Assembly: GCA_002105175.1 (NCBI GenBank)
Contig: MCGE01000001.1
Location: forward strand, 558,001-622,000
Direction: 5' to 3'
Length of the DNA: 64,000 nucleotides
Origin: Absidia repens
Lineage: Eukaryota > Mucoromycota > Mucoromycetes > Mucorales > Cunninghamellaceae
A program made the position numbers and the translations under genes. Shown here one piece after another: positions 15,147-26,274 of this stretch (positions are counted from its first letter, which is position 1; every line of letters begins with the position of its first letter). The notes under the pieces were generated by a model, which did no database searches, was not told where the DNA came from, and saw only the letters and a list, made by a program, of their open reading frames with translations.

Positions 15147-16669
15147 TCATGATGCTCGTTGTATGTTTTCTAGTCTTGACGCTTGTTGATTTTCACTGAC
15201 GACGAATAAAAAGATAACGATGGACATTGCTAACATGAAAAAAAAAGTTAGGCCTACATGTAGAATCTCATGCCAGCATTCTTTTCCAACTTACGCAGCC
15301 AGATGTTCCATTGATCTACCACGAAGGACCAGAAATTGATTGTCTTTTGTATTTCCGTTTTATCCAAGGAATATGACTGTACAACACCGTTTTTCAACCC
15401 GACCACTAGAAAAATAATTCAGAGAAAGGGACATACGAATGAATCAAAAGGAGATAGAGTGGTTTTTTTGTTTCTTTTTGTTTTTTGTTTTTTAAATATA
15501 TATAACTTACGAATATAGTTGCCACTGTTTGTTGTTACGAATGACACGGCGTCAATCTATTTTGTAAATAAATAACAACAACAAATACAAATTAGTGTAT
15601 CGTATCATTTCAAGTCATCTGAGTGAAAAATAATAATAATACTAATAATATATTACCGAATCAACCACAGCCCCTTGGTCTTTTGTAATCACCATACTGA
15701 GAATCCACTTTTCTAATCGTCCTTCGTCCAATAAAATATCCCGTTCCTCATCGTCAGCAAAACTTTGGAAATGTTGATGTTGTGGTTGTTGGTCGGCGAG
15801 TTTTCGAATAAAGAGGAAGAGTTGATCCTTGTCCGTCCATGCCGCGAGACAATGACCTGTCGAATCCAACTGAAGGCCCAATAATTCCCCATCCATATCA
15901 TCCATCCTCACACGATCGTCAATCCAAATTTTTCCATTATTATGCACCATATCGTTGATATCCTTTTGTTGAAGAACTAGATCCGAGGCATCCTCCATGT
16001 AAACCAAAGAAATCAATGGATACTTGATAGATGACATGACTACCACTTTAGCATCTTTGGATCGGCCTTTTGCATAAATGAAAAAGGAAAAGAGAAAAGT
16101 AGTTAATAAAACCTTCCTCCCCCCATTGTAGTCATAACACACTCGGATCGTATTGTTTTTGTTTTTTGTTTTTGCTCCCTTACTGATGCATAATTTCGGC
16201 ATGTCTAATTGGATCCGCTCTTGTTGTATAGGCACGCCATCCACAATAGCCATATATTCCATACTTTCTTGAGAAAAGACTTCATACTATATGGTAATAA
16301 ATCATTCGATCAAAAAACACAATTCTTAATTCCATCCCTTGCCCCTTTCCCTTTCCCTGTTTTTTTTTTTTTCTTTTTTTTTTTCTTTTACTTACATCAT
16401 CATCCAGCATCTTTTTTCCAATCCATTCATTCTTGACATCCGTCGTTGCGTTTTCGGCAATAATCCCTTTCACATAGAAATTGGAGTAGGTTTTGTATGC
16501 GTTCATGGTAAATACTTGTCTAGAGTCCGGTCTACGTATAATATGACGAATAATAAAGGCGGTTAAAATAAATATTGACCCACCATATCATTCATACACA
16601 CTTACATTGGTGAATACATGGCAGATAAAAGTACACGATATTCTTCGATATCATCAGGCTGATTGTACA

Positions 16670-16734
<65 letters not shown>

Positions 16735-17660
16735 AGGTAAGTAGTGCAACGAGAGTGAGTATAAGGTTCATCCAGCTCCAGCAGAACTTACAATGCGTGT
16801 TGTCACCAGGATCGCTTTGTGTCAAAATAATAGGGTCCGCTTTTTCAGAGTGAGGACTACTAGTAATATCTTCAGGTAATGACACCCAACGAAATCGGTA
16901 ATAATCAGGATCCCTAAAAAAGAGGATGGTGAGAAGACAGACAAGTATTTAACCCAAGGCATTTGCTATACATATAAATCTATTACCTCGAATAAAGAAT
17001 AGCATTTGATTCTAAACTAAAAGTCGAGATCCAGGTACTTCCAGGTAGCAGGATATCCTTGAATTCCAATTCTCTGGCCAATAGAGAGCGCTCACCATCA
17101 ACCGCGTTAGCAAAATAAAAAGCCCGAACCCAATGTTGTATACGATCATCATCCAAAATATGGTAAAGAACACCAAACTGCAGACCAGCTGCCAAAGAAT
17201 TGTTGTCGACGACACCATCGAAGCCATGGCCAAATGAAGAGACGTGTGATATGGGGCCATTCAGGACATGATCATGTGTTGTTTCCCAAGGTGGTACCGT
17301 TGTCACTGCACTATCTGGATCAGACGAGTTTGTGTAATAGATGGATAATGGCTGACGCTGTTGATGAACATAGCCTAGTCCGCCTACCTTGAACGGTCCA
17401 GAGCCAAGTCGTAAGGTGCGTTTGGGTGGCGCGAGTTCGTACCAGATGGAGGTTTGATAGACATATGTATTTGATAAAGTCAAGATCGTAGTATCCGGAG
17501 CATGAAGATGCCGTCGTTGTTGTGCAGTCGAAGAAGTAGGTATAAACAGTTTGGCAGGATGTGGGTACGGCGTTTCTTGAAGAAGACTAACAAGATAAAT
17601 CATAGTGAGTCCCGTCCATAGCAAGACAAGAGCACGCCATTCCATCTTATGAATGGCCAA
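15147..17660 (-). CDS. Uncharacterised membrane-anchored protein, multi-exon
   Basis: Exons run leftward from 17660. Visible pieces are 17660-16987 and from 16913 (RDPDYYRFRWVSLPED...), then exons near 16670-16610, 16530-16397 and 16290-15660. Small 3' exons follow (IDAVSFVTTNSGNYI; LVGLKNGVVQSYSLDK; PMSIVIFLFVVSENQQ), ending at TGA 15147-15149. All junctions have GT/AG and keep the frame. A 49-nt intron inside the long exon near 16080-16130 is possible. The N-terminus has an uncleaved signal-anchor-like helix (ALVLLWTGLTMIYLVSLL), and the last exon has a second short hydrophobic stretch. The middle has no known motif that I recognise; LVGLKNGVVQSY resembles a single beta-propeller blade. Function unknown. 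Confidence 0.65.
16673..16731. repeat. (TA)n microsatellite in intron
   Basis: About 58 bp of uninterrupted TA dinucleotide within an intron of the minus-strand gene at 15147-17660. Confidence 0.95.
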
Positions 17661-17713
17661 AAAAAAAAAGGAGTGCGTGTGTAAGGGTGTAAATATATAT
17701 CTGTATATATATG

Positions 17714-17734
17714 TTGTGTGTGTGTGTGTGTGTG
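17714..17734. repeat. (TG)n microsatellite
   Basis: Short TG run in the divergent promoter space between the genes starting at 17660 (-) and 17919 (+). Confidence 0.9.
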
Positions 17735-17918
17735 TTCGTCCGTATATGAGAGTTGGGAAGAATAGGGTATATTATTCTAAATAATAAAAGACGAAGGAAA
17801 AAAAAACACCCCATATTCAAATAAAATTTCCATATTTTTCAAACTCCTGCTTTGACCAAATAGTGTATTTTTTTTTTTTTGTGTGTTTTTATTCTTCTTC
17901 TTTCTGAAGGAAGTTGTT

Positions 17919-19948
17919 ATGACCACCCATTCACAACTGAAACTTGAACCTTGCTTGGCACGTCTTGGAATTATGCCTGAAGGTAAATAGGTTTTGAAAC
18001 TGATCTATAAAGCCTTGCAATTAACTAACATGATCTTATTCCCCCCACCTCTAGACAAACCTTCTTTTGTTAAAGAGGTGTATGCTATTGACGACATTAA
18101 CGCCCTACGACAATTACTTATTGACAAGGAACGTGAACGTCAAGGTGTAGCGAATGACCTCGATGTTGCAGCCCGACTTGGACTGGTGATATCTGAAACA
18201 AATGAAGCCATTCAGGTCAAAGTAGGTTAGCTTTTTAGATAAGACTTTTGCTATTGCTACGAAGGAACAGGTCAACTAACTCCTTTACTATATATTAGCT
18301 TTCTCATCTGGAACAAGAAAATCAAGAACTGCAAAACGCTCTCGTATATGCTCACGATTCCCACCAGCACCTCCATTCTACGAACGATTTATATAGCAGT
18401 AGCACCAGTAATAGCTCTTCCAAACACAGCGACTTTATAAATGATGACCGATTACAACTGACCGAGGAATTGAACCAGGCACGCAGCGAACTCGACAAAT
18501 TCCGAAACGAAATGGATGGATTATCAGGGCAATTGAATGATATGGCTTCGGAAATGGTAAAAAAAAAAAGCAAGGGGCACCACTGTCACGTGTAAATAGG
18601 GTGGGGAGATACTGATCTTGTTACTATTTGGCTTCTTTTTTTTTTTTTTAGGTTGACTCGAGATCTCGAGTTAGTTTATATGCTAAACGACTGGCTGAAG
18701 TTGAACACAAACTTACTTTGACAAGGGAAATGAACGCCGATCTTCAAATATTATTGGAAAAAGCGCTAGCCTCGCAAAAACAGTCAAGCTCAACCACATC
18801 GCATTTGGTCAAGAATATACAATCAGATCTAATAAGGGTAAATAGAATCATAGCATATTCACATATATGATCACGTTGGAAATCGTTTTTAACCATTTTT
18901 TTTTTTTTTGTAGGTTGTCAGTGAAAATGATCAGTTACGAGGTCGAATTGCAGAACTGGAACATCAACAAGTGGAGTGTGAAGAGCGATTGTCAGCAATG
19001 GTAGAACAAGCACAAGAATACGCTTCGTTATTGGAACAGGCGCAAAACACAATCCATATGCTTGGTGAGCCTCGTCTGGATGATGACGATTTTCTCAGCA
19101 ATGATTTATCGAATTTGTCAGTATCATCCTCAACTTTGGACGGAAATAATGGCTACAAAGAATCTGAAGTCACAAAGGTAAATAAACCCGATTTTGTATT
19201 GAAGAAAGCATAGACTAATATATATGATACAATTGTCTTACAGGGAGCTGTCTTCTCCGTGGAATTTCGTCAAGAAATGCAAAAGGAAATTGAACGGAAT
19301 CTCAGTCTGCGAAACGAAATCAGGCATCGAATCATCACTGCGGATAACACTCAAGCAACGACCGACAAGAAGCGTACAGTGCAACAGGGATTGAAATCAT
19401 TATTGACAGAACGTGATCAGGGATTATTAGCGGCCAGTTCATCGACGAGCACCATCACTTCATCTTCCACATCCTCATCATCAACAGCAGCAGCAACAAA
19501 CTCGTCCCTTTCCTTTAGATCCAAAGATGAAAATATGTCATTGCGATCATTATCTCGAGCTACCAATGAATCATCATTATCGCCATCGTTATCGCCATCA
19601 TCTATCTTACAAACAACTGCATCATCAACAATATCGCCAACATCAGCAACGTTACGATCACCATCACCTGCCAGTCCCATAAACAGCTTACGTCCTTCAA
19701 ACTTCCTTACGGGGTTCAATGGATTCAGCAATGATCACAACAACAATAATACAATTGGACTGAATGGAATTAATACAAAAAACTTTATGACTCGTAGTGG
19801 CGGCAATGGCCGATTCACCACCTCATCATCGTCGATTATCCATCAGCATGGGCGTAACAATGAATACAATAGCGAAGCACCAAGTATTAGCACACGATTC
19901 TTCCAACGATTGGCTTCTCGCCTTGAAGTACAAGAAAACAAACCATAG
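17919..19948 (+). CDS. Coiled-coil protein with TRAK/HAP1-like N-terminal domain
   Basis: Six exons: 17919-17982, 18055-18221, 18299-18556, 18652-18837, 18914-19177, 19244-19948. They sum to 548 codons (547 residues) in one frame. Residues about 25-75 (AIDDINALRQLLIDKERER, LDVAARLGLVISETNEAI) resemble the N-terminal region of HAP1/TRAK (Milton) adaptors. Those link kinesin or dynein to cargo, and their region has the same order: acidic, DI..L..LL..KERDL..AARIG. Long heptad-rich coiled coil continues to about residue 330. The C-terminal third is a serine/threonine/asparagine-rich disordered tail. A role as a motor adaptor is inference from this similarity. Confidence 0.75.
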
Positions 19949-20359
19949 ACGTATTACTTATTTATAGTTTCTCCCTCCCTCCCCCTCCCCTTCCCACTGC
20001 CTCACACTTGGTCTTACCCCTTTCCCAATATCATTATTATTCCACTCGTTTACCTTCTCATATACATATTTTTATACTTACCATATTTACATAGATTCAT
20101 TACCACTTCCCCTTCCTTTGTTATATTCACTTTCATTCTTACTCATTACTGTATACATTTTTTAAAATAAAAAAAAAAACTTTATGGTTGCTTTAAGCAT
20201 CTCGTTACTTTTTTTATTGAAAGTCCGATGTCAACCTTTATCAATGGCCTTGTATTACATTTTATTTATCTTACTTCTTTTTTTCTTTTTCTTTTTCTTA
20301 TTCTTATTCATATATACGTATATACATTTGTTCGAAAATGGAAGTTGTCCATACCATCC
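19949..20359. other. Intergenic, polyadenylation region
   Basis: Pyrimidine-rich 3' region of the preceding gene with AAAATAAAA at about 20163, a likely poly(A) signal. No separate gene. Confidence 0.4.
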
Positions 20360-21162
20360 ATGACTTCTTCGGGATATGAATGGGTCATTACTGTAGACCC
20401 CACTGATCAATCGTCAACAGATCTCTCCACCTTGGCCCGGATTCTCAAACTTGAAAATGCCCTACACAATAGCAGTTGTCAACATCGGACATTACGTTAC
20501 ATGCAACAATCATGGTACCAAAAACGAAGACCGCCACGTCAAAACGCGGCCAGCTGGCACCTCGTCCACCGACACCTTCTTCAATAACAACGCAAGTCAA
20601 TCCTTCCTCCTCACTCACTGCGAATCCTGCTTGGAACATATCACCCGTCTCACCAGTTTCACCTGCCACTGATGTTTTGCAAGTCTATGTTTTATCGTCT
20701 CATACCGAACAGAAAAATGTCAACCACAACACCGCGACGTCGCCATGATTCGAATTTCACCCAAGAATTACATCGTCTTGCTTGTCTCCACTTACAAGGA
20801 TGCCGATAATGCCTTGCGTTTGATGGCCCACGGCAAGACTCCATATTTGTTATCACTCCATGACTGAATTCCTGCAAACGTATACCAAGCCTTGTACCTG
20901 GATACTGGTAAAAATGCCCCCCCCACCTCCTTTATTATTCATTTTATGATGCACACGTGTTTTTGAAATTCTGACATCCTCCACCTCCTCTCTTTTTGGG
21001 ATATTTTTGTCTAGGCTGTCTTGACCAAATTGGATTAGTATTTCAAATGCAACTAAATGTCTCGCCAGATCTTGGTACCACGATTTCAACAGCTATCAGT
21101 ACAAGGTATACGTCAAGGCTTGCAATTCTATTTTGACTCTTTTGCTCGTATACACAAACCTG

Positions 21163-21199
<37 letters not shown>

Positions 21200-21783
21200 G
21201 CAGTAGCAACAGCAACAGCATGATAGTGATAACGATAACGTGCCCGATTTGATCCTGTTCTCTGACGATGAATATGAAGATGAATATGATGGTGACAACG
21301 ATGACGATGACGATGATGATGTTCGTCTTGATAGCAACAGCAACAACATGGCCAATCGCTTCCAGCGGCATTATATGAATTTACACTCAGCAATCAATTG
21401 CCTTATTTGAAACATGTATCCCAAATGTCAAGGTTTACACTACATGGGCTCCAAATCAGGCCCTATCAATGGTCGTGGGCTACCTGGACTTACCTCTATG
21501 TATCTGGGTGTAGACTTGAACAAAACGTCCACTCACCTACTCCCAATTGACGTATGCCGGTAAGATGGTGACATGGAAAAAACTAGACACGCCCTATATA
21601 CCAACTGACTTTTTCTTTTTCTCTCTTTGCAGAGCATACCCTGCCCACTGTTTATTGGATATTTATAAGATCCTTTCTTTTAAAATGCATCCCTTCTCTG
21701 ACACTCCATCTACTCTTCTCACCCAATATAATTCCTTATCCTCTTCCAATTCTTCAATGACAATTTGCTCTTCTTCTGAATAA
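20360..21783 (+). pseudogene. Broken gene, unrecognised family
   Basis: Starts well (MTSSGYEWVITVDPTDQSST) but then changes frame repeatedly. The protein-like blocks lie in different frames: TATSKRGQLAPRPPTPSS near 20530; MIRISPKNYIVLLVSTYKDA near 20745-20800, which runs to a TGA near 20864; VPRFQQLSVQGIRQGLQFYF near 21077-21135; and a poly-glutamine and poly-aspartate tract to about 21350, with a TAG inside the glutamine run near 21206. Introns with GT/AG are seen near 20910-21015 and 21560-21632. Several independent lesions argue for a pseudogene rather than one sequencing error. No family assigned. Confidence 0.55.
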
Positions 21784-22163
21784 AGTCACTCATCCATGTA
21801 TATTGCTTGATTCTCTCTACTTCTCCCAGATTTAGCCTTTTTTTTTTTTTTTACATATTTTAGTACAAATATCATACCTTTTCTTCTTTTAGCTTTGCTT
21901 CATTTTGTATATTCTCCAATAAAATTGTCTCAATTTTTTTATTTTGTGTCTTTGTTCATCTCCAAATGACCTTTTTATTTATTTATTTGAATGATTTGAT
22001 CTATAGCTCATTAGGGTTTTGCAATGCGTTTATGACTTACTTTTAAAAATGAGACGAATACGATATGGTGTAATTCAGCAAAGGCTTCAACCACTTTATC
22101 CCCACCTACCAGGCCCACAGAAAATACTAGGAATTTATTTCGCAAGATCAATATGTACTCATC

Positions 22164-22197
<34 letters not shown>

Positions 22198-22480
22198 GCT
22201 TATGCTGGTAAATTATACAACATTCAGTTTGTTTCAATCATCATACTTTTTATGTGTCCTTTACTGTCTTCCTTTGTCATGCGTCCATCAGGGCCATTTT
22301 CTAATTCCATTCTAAAAATTCCGTTAATCCCTATATTTTGAATCCCTGTGTACATACAGTAAATGGAGTGTTTGTACTTGACAGTGGGTTCAAGTGGCCT
22401 TATCCCTAGTCCCCTTTTTTTTTTTTTTTTTTTTTTTTTGCATACACACACCCACCAACTTTTTTTTTCTACATTCATAT
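21784..22480. other. Intergenic with long A and T runs
   Basis: Holds poly-A near 22165-22195 and poly-T near 22415-22440. Likely poly(A) signal AATAAA near 21920. No gene seen. Confidence 0.4.
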
Positions 22481-22489
22481 GCATTGTAG

Positions 22490-22610
22490 CGTAAAGTGAG
22501 AGTGTACCCCATTCGACAAGACAAACTAAACGTGTAAAAGACCATTGCAAACAAATAAAGACATATTTTATTCAAATGCAGAGAGAAACTATGACAATTA
22601 AACTAAACTA
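22490..22610 (-). repeat. Family A internal fragment, minus orientation
   Basis: The segment with CCCATTCGACAAGACAAACT and ACATATTTTATTCAAATG...AAACTATGACAA matches 31300-31425. It also matches the internal part of the minus-strand family A copies (47770-47815, 48785-48830). It sits head-to-head with plus-oriented copy A2. Confidence 0.6.
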
Positions 22611-22849
22611 CGTAGACCCCTGGTATTGTAGCAGCAGTCCCTTGATACCTATTGGAAGGTGAGGCGTTTAGGGGGGGTATCTTGCGGCAGAACAAGCATA
22701 GCATAGCATAAGAAAAGAACAATCGCAATTTATATCAGAGAGTAACCGTGTTGCTCCTGTTGTAAGATGTTGTTGATAGTTGGTTGTTGTAAAAAAAAAA
22801 AAAAAAAAAGGTGGGGCTTTTGTGTCCACCGAAAAAGCAAAATAAAGAC

Positions 22850-23725
22850 TAGTTCAGATCCCGCCCACGTGAAGTATATTGTTTTCCTTCTTTCGCCTTA
22901 TTTTATTTTTCGGCTCTCTTTCTTTTTGATTATTTTTTTTCCCTTTCATTTTTTCTTCATCATTCAACTTCTACGAGGTTATATTGGACTTAGAATAGTG
23001 CCAGAACTAGTTAGAAGCGTTTTGAGCTCAGGGATTACAAGATGCATGGGGAATCCCTTTCATTTTGGATTCAGGATTTAAAATCACCTTGAGTTGACTT
23101 TTCGAGCCTTCATTGGCTTCATTTAATGTTAGTTCGTCTATAGTTTGTATCTTCATCTCAATAAAATATGTCTCTTTTTATTTATCTCAATGAAAAATGT
23201 CCCATTAGTCTCTTTCATGATTCAGAACAGAGATTACAACATCCATGGGGACACCCTTTCACTTAGGATTCAGGATTTCGAACCACCATTAGTTGAACTT
23301 TTTGGAGTCTTCATTAACTTGGTTCAATATTGATTTGTCCATAATTTGTATCTCCATCTCAATAAAATATGTTTCTTTTTACTTGATTCAATGGAAAATA
23401 TTCCAACAGTCTCTTTCATGCTTTAGCAATAGATTCCTTTTTTTAATTTTATTTTTATTTTTGCCATCACTTGTTGTCCATCTTCAAATGCCACGCTAGT
23501 ACCCTCCTCATGCTTTCCCCAATACGATCACCTCCCCTTCTCCTGTAGTTTTAGTCTCCACCAACGTGCTCCAATAAAAAAAGCCTGTTTTTGTTAACTA
23601 TCTTCTGACCCATTTGATAACAAACAATGTTATTATTTTACCAGCTTTGTGAGTACCCTGCTAAGTATTCATTTTCTAGTTCACCCACTATAACTATTTC
23701 CCCCTAAAACTATATCCCTTATCCT
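22850..23725 (+). repeat. Dispersed repeat family A, copy A2
   Basis: Begins TTCAGATCCCGCCCACGTGAAG. A long pyrimidine tract follows, then the core 'GGACTTAGA...GGGATTACAAGATGCATGGGGAATCCCTTTCATTTTGGATTCAGG' spanning 22988-23080. The core is repeated in tandem at 23220-23410 with AATAAAATATG and CAATGRAAAATRTYCC modules after each. Ends near 23725. No ORF of note. Confidence 0.75.
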
Positions 23726-24210
23726 GGTGACTTTAGACTCACTCTACACATATTACTATCTATTACACTATACCAATACACTCTTGTTACAGCCTACACA
23801 CATTGCTATGTCACAATATACTAATACACTTTCATCACACCTGGATACCCAATTCATAGAAACACTAGTTTTCCCACATTATATTCATCATGCCCAACAT
23901 TCTATATTCAGTCCACAAATACACTTTTGTTTTTCATACATAAATAAAAAGGGAAGTCTATTCTTTTATTGGACAAATATAAAAAAAAAACTGTACAAAT
24001 ATAAAATAGAGAATAAATTAAAAAAAAAAAAAGATAAAATATAAAGATAATGAATATGATACAAAGAAGGGGAAGAGGGAGGGAGGAAGGGGGAGGGGAG
24101 AGACAGTAAACTAACTAATATGTATAGATATTAAAAAGGAGGAGGGGGGAGGGGAAAGATATAAATAAGAATAAAAAAAAGCAGGACGTACCAATAAAGG
24201 CGGGAGCGGA
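23726..24210. other. Intergenic, no gene seen
   Basis: AT-rich then purine-rich DNA (GGGAGGGAGGAAGGGGGAGG near 24075), the 3' flank of the deacetylase gene. Confidence 0.4.
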
Positions 24211-25839
24211 TCAGAGTTCCATATCCGAGGCACCGGTTTCACCATCATTGTCGTCATCATCTTCATACCATTCCGCCTCGGGCACTAGTCTATTTTTTGT
24301 GTAAGCGGGCGGACGTCGATCCATGCCAAAGTTGGAGTCATCTTCATCGTCTTGCAACTCGTCTTCGCCATCTAAAAATCCTTGGATGTCTGGTGGAATT
24401 TCTTGCATCTGAATACTGGGGGCAGCATCGAGGTACCTGAGTTGTTCCATGGCGCGTTCCCGGACCTTGAGCAGATACTGGCGATCGTTTTGATTCTCGA
24501 CCCGGCCTGATAAATGAGGATGCAGCTGGTAGTCGGGTTTGAAAAAGTCGATGTATTCATTGGGCGGCAAGTCGTTGGAGAGTTCTTGGTCGACCAGAAT
24601 CGAGGTTTCGTATGTCCAGCACCGTGCCACGTTTCGTACCGTATATCCGCCACCGCCTACCACCATCATGGGTATCTTGTAATCCTTCATGATCTGCACA
24701 CACCGGCCATGCGCCTCAATACTGAGGTTGAAGCAGCCCAACCGATCACAGCCCAGCGAATCCGCACCACACTGCAATACAATCGCCGACGGTTGATACG
24801 TTGCCATCACCCCATCCATGACTTCCTTGAACAGCCAGATATACGCATCGTCGTCAATCCCATCCCGTAGCGGCACATTCAGTGAGTAATATTTGCCCAG
24901 CGACGTCCCGATCTCGTCCAAATGCCCTGTGCCCGGAAAGAAATCGCCGTTGTATTTATGGAAGGACACCGTCATGACGCGATCCGTGGAATAAAATGCC
25001 TCTTGTACACCGTCCCCATGATGAATGTCAATGTCCACATACAGCACACGAGGGAAATACCGTAACAGTTCCAACGTACCAAGCACAATGTCGTTCACAA
25101 AACAAAACCCACTCGCTTCGCTCTTCTTGGCATGATGAAGTCCACCCGACCAGTTGATGCAGATGTCCGCCCCGCCAGCAATCAGTTTCCGTGACGCCTC
25201 AATCGATGCACCCGCATACCGCTGGCAAAAGTCGTAGATACCGTCAAAGATCGGACAGTCGTCGCCCACGTTGAATCGTTGGAAGACTTGTTCGAATTCT
25301 TCAGCATTGTCCGGTGTGACCCTAATGATGATGGAGCATAAGAGTACATAGTAATAGTGATGAATGATGGTTAGTATATACATTGTAAGAACCATGAAAC
25401 GATAGAAGGCAATGTTTTTTTTTACCTTTTCAAAAAATCGACGTAATCAGGCGCATGGAATTCCAGTATTTCATTGTCAGTGGCCCTTCGTGGTTGAAAG
25501 ATCTCCATTTTCTTGTGCAGGCCGTAGTTGAGGACAAGGTGATTCGTTAAAGTCAAACGATGTGGCTTCATTGGATGTCGTTCCTAAAAGAAGATCAGCA
25601 AGCCATATATATGTAAGTCATACTATATTGTTTTTTCTGCTATCAATCAAAACACCATTCAAGAAAAAACTTACCCCATAGTGATAGTTGCCAACACCTT
25701 CGTCATGGAAATAGGCTACACGAGTTTTATTATGTGAGGCGAGTCGCATATTGCTTGGTGTCATGTATTTCTTTTTCTGTGATGATTTGTAGTCTTCCGT
25801 CAACGTCGCATCCTCTTCTCTTTGACTTTTTCGTGGCAT
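24211..25839 (-). CDS. hos2: Class I histone deacetylase, Hos2/HDAC3 type
   Basis: Zn-dependent lysine deacetylase of the RPD3/HDAC class I fold, acting on histone tails. Three exons, 25839-25675, 25583-25426 and 25321-24211, give 477 residues in frame. Signature blocks are [20 protein letters not shown] (catalytic His-His dyad), [14 protein letters not shown] (metal-binding Asp and His), [32 protein letters not shown] and the tyrosine loop [14 protein letters not shown]. The acidic tail [13 protein letters not shown]...SDMEL resembles the HDAC3/Hos2 tail rather than Rpd3, so Hos2, a Set3-complex subunit in yeasts, is the best match. The N-terminal ~40 residues before [15 protein letters not shown] are basic. 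No missing catalytic residue is seen. Confidence 0.95.
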
Positions 25840-26274
25840 CGATATCGCTGGTGTGTATTAGCTGTTTGCTATTATTGCTGTTGAGTGGATCGATCAAGTA
25901 ATATAAATGAAGGGATGTGTACAGATTGGAGAAAGGATGAGGGAAAATCCAAGGTAATCAATAAAAAAGTATAGGATGGCGGAAAAAAAAAAGTAGACGA
26001 GAAGGAGTGTGTGGATTTTTTTTTTTTTTGTTTTTTTGTGTTTTTCGATCATATTCAGATCCCGCACTGACCGGAACAGCCAAAAAAAAACAAGTTTAAA
26101 TCATCAGTTTTATTAGTAAGATATAGAGTAATTTTTATTAACAAAAATGTGTAGTAAAAAAGAAGGTAGATAATATTGGGGAATTGTATAAAATGTAAAT
26201 ATGAAAAAAAAGGTGGGGGGATGAGATAAAGCTAAATTAAAGCTAAAAGAAACAAAAAAAAAAAAAAAAAACTC

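Noticed and set aside
21043..21393. Minus-strand ORFs rich in cysteine, leucine or serine opposite the glutamine/aspartate tract
   Set aside because: They are the complement of CAA/GAT triplet repeats in three frames, so they are composition artefacts.
24514..24870. Plus-strand ORF of 118 residues inside the deacetylase gene
   Set aside because: Antisense to the conserved catalytic domain and without features of its own.
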